DNA from: Rhodocyclaceae bacterium
GTDB taxonomy: Bacteria > Pseudomonadota > Gammaproteobacteria > Burkholderiales > Rhodocyclaceae
Direction of reading: 5' to 3'
Length of the DNA stretch: 56,812 bases
NCBI GenBank assembly: GCA_023383815.1
Contig: JAHDYG010000023.1
Span: 1-56,812, forward strand
Part shown: positions 51,301-56,812 of the stretch, in pieces
Layout of the letters: each line of letters starts with the position of its first letter
Numbering within the stretch: the first letter of the stretch is position 1
Translations under genes and position numbers: made by a program
Notes under the pieces: generated by a model
Databases searched by the model: none
Seen by the model: only the letters and a program-made list of their open reading frames with translations
What the model was told of the DNA's origin: nothing

Positions 51301-51680
51301 ATGGGTGCCTGGCCGCGGTTGGAACGGAACGTCGCCTTGCGCCGGATCCAGTCGGCGCACTCCCGCGCAATGGCCTTTTGCGCGAGTTTGTTCTTCAGCT
51401 GAATCTCGAATTCGCTGCCCGTCAGGGCGCGTTCCCGCTCGATCTTCGGCAGATGGAACTCGCGCTGCTCCTTCCTGATCCTGTCACTTGCCTCTTCGGG
51501 CACAAATGCCGGCGAAGTGAACATGAACTCCAGCGAATCGATGCTCTCCAGCTCAGTCTTCAACGCCACGTAAGCGTAGATGGAGAAGCAGGACGCAGCG
51601 ATCTTGAGCTTCGCACCTGGTTTGAGGGTGTCTTTGAGGTCCGCCCCTAGCAAGGAGTTTATGTTGTCGATCAGGCGCAT
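48387..51680 (-). CDS. SNF2-type helicase with PLD-like N-terminus
   Basis: 1097-residue superfamily 2 helicase. The N-terminal 130 residues resemble a phospholipase D-like domain ([39 protein letters not shown]), lacking an obvious HxK catalytic pair. Helicase motifs follow: [14 protein letters not shown] (motif I, about residue 280), [10 protein letters not shown] (motif II, DESH, about 363), [10 protein letters not shown] (motif III) and [32 protein letters not shown] (motifs V and VI). It is the first gene of the restriction locus. It probably remodels or translocates along DNA during defence. Confidence 0.88.
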   Translation of the reverse strand: [1097 protein letters not shown]

Positions 51681-51769
51681 TTGTCATTCTTTATACCCGG
51701 TTGCACTGATTATCGCGGATTTATCCCGAAAATGAGGCAGTGCACCTGGTCTGTTTGGCCCATCGAGCA

Positions 51770-52084
51770 TCAAGCGCGTCGGTAAAGTCCGCGCTCGCAC
51801 CCGTAGAGGGTGTTGCTGACTTCTTCGGCGGATTCGCCGTCATCACTGTGATCAACCGGATTGCACAGTTCTTCGATCGGCAGGTGTGGGTCATCGTGTT
51901 TGAACAGGCCGATCAGGTCGGCCAGTTTGCGCCCGGTTTTCTTCGGCACGGCCCGGAGCGTGACGCCGGAGGCGCTGGAAACCAGCGAGATTTGCGTTCC
52001 GGCATCCCAGTGCAGTTCATCCCGGACTTCTTTCGGGATCACGATCTGGCCCTTGCTGGATAGTGTGATGGTCGCGGTAGCCAT
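51770..52084 (-). CDS. AbrB/MazE-family antitoxin-like regulator
   Basis: 104-residue protein with the swapped-hairpin AbrB domain at the N-terminus (TATITLSSKGQIVIPKEVRDELHWDAGTQISLV). Relatives are VapB-type antitoxins that repress their own operon. No toxin gene follows: only 89 bases separate it from the helicase gene, so it is an orphan or regulates the restriction locus directly. The C-terminus (YGCERGLYRRA) may be altered. Confidence 0.85.
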   Translation of the reverse strand: MATATITLSSKGQIVIPKEVRDELHWDAGTQISLVSSASGVTLRAVPKKTGRKLADLIGLFKHDDPHLPIEELCNPVDHSDDGESAEEVSNTLYGCERGLYRRA

Positions 52085-52127
52085 GTTGGCCTCGGCAAGT
52101 AAGGCTATAAGTAAGACCGACTATGTG

Positions 52128-52141
52128 CGGGTGATCACCCG
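52128..52141. promoter_or_regulatory. Palindromic operator candidate upstream of the AbrB gene
   Basis: CGGGTGATCACCCG, a perfect 14-base palindrome, 44 bases upstream of the AbrB-family start. AbrB/MazE proteins bind palindromes in their own promoter, so this is a natural autoregulatory site. Confidence 0.4.
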
Positions 52142-52194
52142 ATGGCAAGCCGGGCTCGCTGCCTGACCGACCCGACGCCTCCGGATCGATAGGG

Positions 52195-53070
52195 TCAGGC
52201 GGTGAAACTTTTGGTGAATTGCTCCAGAAGACGATGCGCATGGTCCATCGCATCCTCCCTGCCTTTCATCGCGCGCGACATGTCTTCGATGAGTCGTTCC
52301 GTGGTCGCGCCATCGAGCAAGGCTTCGAGCGCCGCGACGGTTCCCGTGGATGCCATGGTCGCAACATCGTTGCCAAGCAGCCAGGCTCCGGCGAGTTCCG
52401 GGTCGTATTCCGTTGCCTCCAGCACTGCGTGCGCGCAGGGGTCTTCATAGATCCGATGTTCGTTGCCGGCTTGATGATAGCTACGCAGCAGCGCCAGCAG
52501 ATCCAGTGCATCTTTAGGATTCTCTTGACGGCGCTCGGCCCATGCGAAGAGTTTCAGAAGCGTGATTCCTGGAAGTGAGGCGACCGGGATTTCAAGTCCT
52601 GGGCGGACTTCCACGCGTACTGCTGCAGCAAACGCGTCACGGAATCCGGCCACGCTCATCAGGATTGCCATGTCCGGCGGTCATGCGACCGTGTACTGGT
52701 CGGTCTCGACGCCGCCGAACGGGATCAGGTCGATCGTGGCGGGATGCTCCGACCCAGGAGCCCGGAAGTACAAGCGATGGGCAACGTGTTCCGAAGCACT
52801 GAACGCGGGGTTCTCAAGCAGCAGTGTTCTGATCGCGTGAAACTGCTCCCAGTGATCTACGGCAAAGGCACAGTCCACATCGGTCGTGGCGCGGCCCGCA
52901 TTCAGTCCATGGATGTTCTCGAGAAGAATGATCCGCGCCACCGCCCCGACCACGAATACCTCCAGTCCAAGCCGGTCGGCCGCTTGCTGGATTTTGCCGA
53001 TGACCAGCAGCGTCAGTGGGTCAATGGGACGTTCAGGCTTTGGTTTCAGCGGGTGCGAGATATCGGTCAT
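52195..53070 (-). pseudogene. AbiEii-type nucleotidyltransferase toxin, broken by TGA
   Basis: Two open stretches in the same frame, 53070-52681 (129 residues) and 52671-52195 (158 residues from an internal ATG), are separated by one TGA at 52683-52681. Together they form a normal AbiEii/AbiGii-family nucleotidyltransferase of about 290 residues. The first part has the nucleotidyltransferase G-x motif VVGAVARIILL and the metal-binding TDVDCAF; the second starts PPDMAILMSVAGFRDAF. In relatives a Trp precedes the PPD, so TGG-to-TGA is the simplest change. The catalytic half stops early, so toxin is probably lost, unless the stop is read through or is a sequencing error. It overlaps abiEi by 38 bases. 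Confidence 0.85.
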
Positions 53071-54109
53071 GAATCAGCCTTGCGGCTTCGAGGTTGCGGG
53101 GGTCGAGCGTCGCGGTCAGGTCGGCGCAGACCAGCAAGGGCGGTACGGTTTGAGCCTGTGGCGGTTCGCCGAGAAAATCCCAGAAGGCGTCGAAAATCTC
53201 GACATCGCCTTCCCTGTCAGGTCGCAGCCGGTTTTCCGCCACGAGTCGCGTGAGAGCGTGCTGGCCTTGCGCCTTGTGGAGATAGAGGGTCACGGTACCT
53301 GGGTGCAGATGCCCCGTCAGTGCCCCTGCGGCAACTTCGGCACCCCACTGGGCGCTGTATCGGGTGACATCGAGCGCTTTCCACCAGTCGGGCTTCGGGG
53401 CTTTGAACCGACGTGGGTTCAGTTTCGGGCGTAGCTTGATCGGGTAGTTCGTGACCCACTCGTCGATGAGCTTCTGACGCTCCAACATGACTCGGGCCCC
53501 TTTGCGCTTGCCTCCGGTGATGAAGCCTCGATCCGTAAGGTCGTCGAACACCGCTCCGATGGTGCCTAGCGCAACGCCTGCAACCTGGGCGATCTGACGG
53601 TAGGGCGCGTTGAGCAGTTCCGGCTTGGACAACAACGCGAAAACGACCCGCAAATGGGCGGAAGTTCCAGCACGCTTCGCATCCTGACCGATCACCGGGA
53701 GTTTCTCTTCCTTGTTTGGGCGCTGGCCTTTCACAAAAACGTATAGACCAGGGCCATGCAGATAGACATTGCCAGTCGCGTCAAGGAACTGCAGATCAAG
53801 TTCGCGACATTTCTCGGCGGTGTCGGTTGTGATGCGCGGGGCTACGAGCAGGGGCGGGGTGTCGTGCCCGTGCAGTGCCCGCTGATGCGTGAGTTCTCTC
53901 AGGATTGCGTATCGATCGACGCGCTTGATTTCAGCTACATAAGGGTAGCGCTGCCCGTTCGCAACAATTTCGACCATGGCGTCCGCCCGGCCACCTTGCC
54001 CGGTGCGTCGCTCCCGCTCAACCACCTGTCCATGAATGCCGGTGGTCCTTTCCAAGGCTCCCAGGGCACGGTTCAGGATCATCTGTTCGCGGTTGTCAGG
54101 TCGCCTCAT
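53033..54109 (-). CDS. abiEi: Type IV toxin-antitoxin antitoxin, AbiEi family
   Basis: 358-residue AbiEi-type antitoxin and repressor. The N-terminal half carries a nuclease-like fold region (RYPYVAEIKRVDRYAILREL) and the middle a winged helix (LLNAPYRQIAQVAGVALGTIGAVFDDLTDRGFIT). In type IV systems the antitoxin does not bind the toxin but opposes its effect, and it represses the operon through inverted repeats. The reading frame is intact. Two matching palindromes lie just upstream of its ATG at 54109, and the broken toxin gene follows. Confidence 0.88.
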   Translation of the reverse strand: MRRPDNREQMILNRALGALERTTGIHGQVVERERRTGQGGRADAMVEIVANGQRYPYVAEIKRVDRYAILRELTHQRALHGHDTPPLLVAPRITTDTAEKCRELDLQFLDATGNVYLHGPGLYVFVKGQRPNKEEKLPVIGQDAKRAGTSAHLRVVFALLSKPELLNAPYRQIAQVAGVALGTIGAVFDDLTDRGFITGGKRKGARVMLERQKLIDEWVTNYPIKLRPKLNPRRFKAPKPDWWKALDVTRYSAQWGAEVAAGALTGHLHPGTVTLYLHKAQGQHALTRLVAENRLRPDREGDVEIFDAFWDFLGEPPQAQTVPPLLVCADLTATLDPRNLEAARLIHDRYLAPAETKA

Positions 54110-54127
54110 TGTTCATTTTTTTACTAT

Positions 54128-54212
54128 GTTCACGTGACGTGAACTTTATTGTTGAATGAACATGAATGTCAATGAGTTGTTCGATCTCACCTCTTGTTCA
54201 CGTTACGCGAAC
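54128..54212. promoter_or_regulatory. Paired palindromic operators of the AbiE operon
   Basis: GTTCACGTGACGTGAAC (54128-54144) is a perfect palindrome around one central base, 18 bases upstream of the abiEi ATG. GTTCACGTTACGCGAAC (54196-54212) is a second copy with one mismatched pair. Their starts are 68 bases apart. AbiEi autorepressors bind inverted repeats of this kind, so both are likely operators overlapping the promoter. Confidence 0.6.
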
Positions 54213-54331
54213 GCTCGGCGCTGTCGAACAACGCGCTTTCATTGACACGGCAGCGCGGCTTGAGGAGACGGAACAGCAGGTCGACGGATCTCGTCGCCAC
54301 CTTCATCCACCCGTGCCCGCCGGTTCTCCCC

Positions 54332-54589
54332 TCACCCCCCGCTCAACGCCTGCACGATCGCAAGCTCGCTGGCTTCGGCGAGCGGGTGGGAGAGATCCCG
54401 GATGGCGTGGCCGTTGACGAAGAAGCGCATGTGCGGGCGCAGGCGGTCCTGTTCGTCGACAATGCGAAAGCGGATGCCGGGGTAGCGCGCATCGAGGTCG
54501 GCGAGCACTTCGCCGAGCGTGGCGCCGTGGGCGACGACCATGGATTGGCCCGTGTAGCTGCGCAGCGGCGTGGGGATCAGCACGTTCAT
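54332..54589 (-). CDS. MoaD/ThiS-like ubiquitin-fold protein
   Basis: 85-residue small protein of the MoaD/ThiS beta-grasp family: MNVLIPTPLRSYTGQSMVV, then GATLGEVLADLDARYPGIRFRIVDEQDRLRPHMRFFVNG, and a C-terminus ending ALSGG, the di-glycine end that in this family is adenylated and accepts sulfur. Its ATG overlaps the stop of the BNR-repeat gene by four bases. It may serve molybdopterin or another sulfur-transfer pathway; no matching activating enzyme is nearby. Confidence 0.88.
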   Translation of the reverse strand: MNVLIPTPLRSYTGQSMVVAHGATLGEVLADLDARYPGIRFRIVDEQDRLRPHMRFFVNGHAIRDLSHPLAEASELAIVQALSGG

Positions 54590-55755
54590 CGGCGGCCGGT
54601 GTCCGGGGCCGGGTGGGCGACTTCGACCGCGTAGATCTCGGGCAGGTGGCGTGCGATGCAGGTCCAGGCGGCGCCCTCGTCGGCGCTCGCCCACAGCTCA
54701 CCGCTGGTGGTGCCGAAGTAGAGGCCGACCGGGTCGAGCTGGTCGGCGCCCATGGCCTGGCGTTTGACGGTCCACCACGCCTGCTCGCGCGGCAGGCCGG
54801 CGTCGAGCCGCTGCCAGGTCTCGCCGCCGTCACGGGTGCCGTAGACGGCGGGCTTGCCGTCCGGGCTGGTGCGTGGCCACACGGTCTGGCCGTCCATCGG
54901 GAAGATCCAGGCTCGGTCGCGGTCGCGCGGGTGCACGACCATCGGAAAGCCGATGTCGCCGACCCCGGCCGGCAGGTTGCGGCCGATGCGCACCCAGGTA
55001 TCACCGGGGCGGTCGAGCCGGTAGAGGCCGCAGTGGTTCTGCTGGTAAAGGCGATCCGGGTCGGCGGGCGAAATCCGCAGGCAGTGCGGATCGTGGAAGG
55101 TGGGGTCGGCAACGTCGAAGCCCTCGACCACTTCCAGGCCTTTCAGCAGCGGCGCGAAGCGCCTGCCGCCGTCGCGCGATTCATGCACGCCGCCGCCCGA
55201 CATCGCGAAGTACAGATGCGCCGGGTCGCGCGGGTCGACGAGGATGGAGTGCAGCTTGGGGCCGTCGGGCGTGCCGTCCTGCACCGTACCCATCCAGCGC
55301 AGGTAGTCGGGGTCGTCGTGGATCGGGGAGAACGGCGTCCAGGTGTCGCCGCCGTCCTCGCTACGGAACAGGCCCTGCGGCGAGGTGCCGGCGTACCAGC
55401 AGCCAGGCTCGGACGGGTGGCCGGGCGTGAGCCAGAACACCTGATCGACCGCGCGCCCGTTGCCGTCGGCGGTCTTCGCGAAGGCTGGCGGACGCGCGGC
55501 TTCACGCCAGGTCACACCGAGATCTGCGGAACGGAATACGGTTGGCCCCAGGTGGCCGGTTTTCGCGGCGGCGAGCAGGGTGCGCCCGTCGCGCGGATCG
55601 AGCACCAGGTGGTTGAGGATGTGGCCGAGAAAGTGCGGCCCGTCGAGCCACCAGCGGCTGCGCTGGGCGTCGCCATGGATGAGCCAGGCACCCTTGCGCG
55701 TGGCAACGAGGATGACCGGTGGCGGCGTGGCCGATGCGGCAGACGGGGCTGGCAT
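54586..55755 (-). CDS. BNR/Asp-box beta-propeller protein
   Basis: 389-residue protein with at least five Asp-box (BNR) motifs of the type S-x-D-x-G-x-T-W (SADLGVTW, SEDGGDTW, SRDGGRRF, TRDGGETW, SADEGAAW), spaced through the chain as in a beta-propeller of the sialidase/YCF48/Ycf48-like group. No signal peptide is seen, so it is probably cytoplasmic and unlikely to be a true sialidase. It overlaps the MoaD-like gene, suggesting a joint role. Reaction unknown. Confidence 0.85.
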   Translation of the reverse strand: MPAPSAASATPPPVILVATRKGAWLIHGDAQRSRWWLDGPHFLGHILNHLVLDPRDGRTLLAAAKTGHLGPTVFRSADLGVTWREAARPPAFAKTADGNGRAVDQVFWLTPGHPSEPGCWYAGTSPQGLFRSEDGGDTWTPFSPIHDDPDYLRWMGTVQDGTPDGPKLHSILVDPRDPAHLYFAMSGGGVHESRDGGRRFAPLLKGLEVVEGFDVADPTFHDPHCLRISPADPDRLYQQNHCGLYRLDRPGDTWVRIGRNLPAGVGDIGFPMVVHPRDRDRAWIFPMDGQTVWPRTSPDGKPAVYGTRDGGETWQRLDAGLPREQAWWTVKRQAMGADQLDPVGLYFGTTSGELWASADEGAAWTCIARHLPEIYAVEVAHPAPDTGRR

Positions 55756-55907
55756 GGTGCGCTCCTCCTCGACGGGCGCCGCGGCAAGGGCCGCGGAGCA
55801 CGATCGGTGCGTGATCCTTTTCAGGATAGACGACGCTGCAGGGGCGCGAGGGGTGCGGAGACGGCGCCACCGCGGCTGCCGTCCCCTGCCGGGCCCGGCT
55901 CAGTGGC

Positions 55908-56812
55908 TCAGAGCGTTTCGGCGAACAGCTCGCGGCCGATCAGCATGCGGCGGATTTCGCTCGTGCCGGCGCCGATCTCGTAGAGCTTGGCGTCGCGCCA
56001 CAGGCGCCCGACCGGGTACTCGTTGGTGTAGCCGACGCCGCCCAGCGCCTGGATCGCCTCGCCGGCCATCCAGGTCGCCTTCTCGGCCGAATACAGGATT
56101 GCGCCGGCGGCGTCCTTCCTGAGCGTGCGCGCATGGTCGGCGCGGTCGCAGGCCTGGCCCACGGCATAGACGTAGGCGCGGCAGGCCGACCAGGTCGAGT
56201 ACAGGTCGGCGATCTTGCCCTGCATGAGCTGGAACTCGCCGATCGGCGTATCAAACTGCTTGCGCTCGTGCATATAGGGAACGACGGCGTCCATGCATGC
56301 GGCCATGATGCCGAGCGGGCCGCCCGAGAGCACCGCGCGTTCGTAGTCGAGCCCGCTCATCAGCACCTTGACGCCATTGCCGACGCCGCCGAGCACGTTC
56401 TCTTCCGGCACCTCGACGTCGTCGAAGAACAGCGGATAGGTGTTCGAGCCGCGCATGCCGAGCTTGTCGAGATGGGTGCCGCAGGTGAAGCCCTTCATGC
56501 CCTTCTCGATGAGGAAGGCGGTGATGCCGCGCGGGCCGGCATCGAGATCGGTCTTGGCGTACACGACCAGGGTGTCCGCGTCGCCGCCGTTGGTGATCCA
56601 CATCTTCGCGCCGTTGAGGACGAAGCGGTCGCCCTTGCGGTCGGCGCGCAGCTTCATGCTGACCACGTCGGAACCGGCGTTCGGCTCGCTCATCGCGAGC
56701 GCGCCGACGTGCTCGCCGGAAACCAGCTTGGGCAGGTATTTGGCCTTCTGCGCGGCGTTGCCGTTGCGGTGGATCTGGTTCACGCACAGGTTCGAGTGCG
56801 CGCCGTAGGACA
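55908..56812 (-). CDS. Isovaleryl-CoA dehydrogenase (3' part)
   Basis: C-terminal 300 or so residues of an acyl-CoA dehydrogenase; the 5' end runs off the right edge. Motifs include [15 protein letters not shown] (FAD/substrate loop), [14 protein letters not shown], whose Glu is the catalytic base position specific to isovaleryl-CoA dehydrogenases, and the C-terminal [41 protein letters not shown]. It oxidises isovaleryl-CoA to 3-methylcrotonyl-CoA, the substrate of the carboxylase encoded about 15 kb downstream. The visible frame is open to the window edge with no start. Confidence 0.93.
   Translation of the reverse strand, partial: SYGAHSNLCVNQIHRNGNAAQKAKYLPKLVSGEHVGALAMSEPNAGSDVVSMKLRADRKGDRFVLNGAKMWITNGGDADTLVVYAKTDLDAGPRGITAFLIEKGMKGFTCGTHLDKLGMRGSNTYPLFFDDVEVPEENVLGGVGNGVKVLMSGLDYERAVLSGGPLGIMAACMDAVVPYMHERKQFDTPIGEFQLMQGKIADLYSTWSACRAYVYAVGQACDRADHARTLRKDAAGAILYSAEKATWMAGEAIQALGGVGYTNEYPVGRLWRDAKLYEIGAGTSEIRRMLIGRELFAETL

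Noticed and set aside
51690-51695. TATAAA as the -10 box of the restriction operon.
   Set aside because: It is only 9 bases from the start codon and has no matching -35, so it was not called as a promoter.
52681-52683. Selenocysteine codon in the AbiEii gene.
   Set aside because: The position corresponds to Trp rather than Cys in relatives, and no obvious SECIS-like hairpin follows; nonsense mutation is simpler.
54586-55755. True exo-alpha-sialidase.
   Set aside because: Asp boxes show the fold only; there is no signal peptide and no visible sialidase catalytic Arg triad pattern.

Overview
The window looks like a chromosomal segment of a GC-rich betaproteobacterium of the Rhodocyclales (Thauera/Azoarcus/Aromatoleum type). 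The basis is the housekeeping order atpDGAHFEBI-parBA-rsmG-mnmG, the protein sequences, and two adjacent acyl-CoA catabolic loci: a feruloyl-CoA-synthase-type beta-oxidation operon and a leucine/isovalerate (liu) operon. The genus is an inference; no rRNA or tRNA gene was seen.

Layout. 1-9.8 kb (minus strand): the F1Fo ATP synthase operon (atpD cut by the left edge) with a sigma70-like promoter near atpI, then parB, parA, rsmG and mnmG with overlapping or closely spaced ends. 9.9-11.7 kb (minus): a Gx-type membrane transporter, a NusG-domain-II protein and rapZ. 11.8-20.9 kb: a TetR regulator carrying an extra transposase-like HTH, divergent from a five-gene operon (periplasmic binding protein, feruloyl-CoA synthase-like ligase, acyl-CoA dehydrogenase, hydratase/dehydrogenase fusion, thiolase) that fits uptake and side-chain beta-oxidation of aromatic (phenylpropanoid) acids. 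33.7-40.5 kb and 54.3-56.8 kb (minus): an MBL-fold hydrolase, two DUF1289 proteins and the liu genes (HMG-CoA lyase, both methylcrotonyl-CoA carboxylase subunits, methylglutaconyl-CoA hydratase), with isovaleryl-CoA dehydrogenase at the far right edge.

Two accessory islands interrupt this catabolic background. Island A (about 21.0-33.7 kb, plus strand) has a Fic protein, a small zinc-ribbon protein and a WYL-domain regulator, followed by a tight operon: a helical protein, two dynamin-like GTPases, a TerB-like/beta-helix protein, a small AT-rich gene, a third dynamin-like GTPase, a glycine-rich membrane protein and a coiled-coil protein. I recognise no named system here. The three GTPases, the membrane protein and the WYL regulator suggest a membrane-acting, possibly antiphage, machine, and this is my main candidate for an undescribed system. 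The second GTPase ends in a perfect 159-bp in-frame tandem duplication.

Island B (about 40.8-54.2 kb, minus strand) sits between the liu carboxylase genes and isovaleryl-CoA dehydrogenase. It contains a type III-like restriction-modification locus expanded with a PLD/SNF2-type helicase, a DUF4391 protein and an AlbA/Schlafen-type ATPase, then an orphan AbrB-type antitoxin and an AbiE type IV toxin-antitoxin module. The AbiEii toxin gene is broken by one in-frame TGA, while the AbiEi antitoxin and its palindromic operators look intact.
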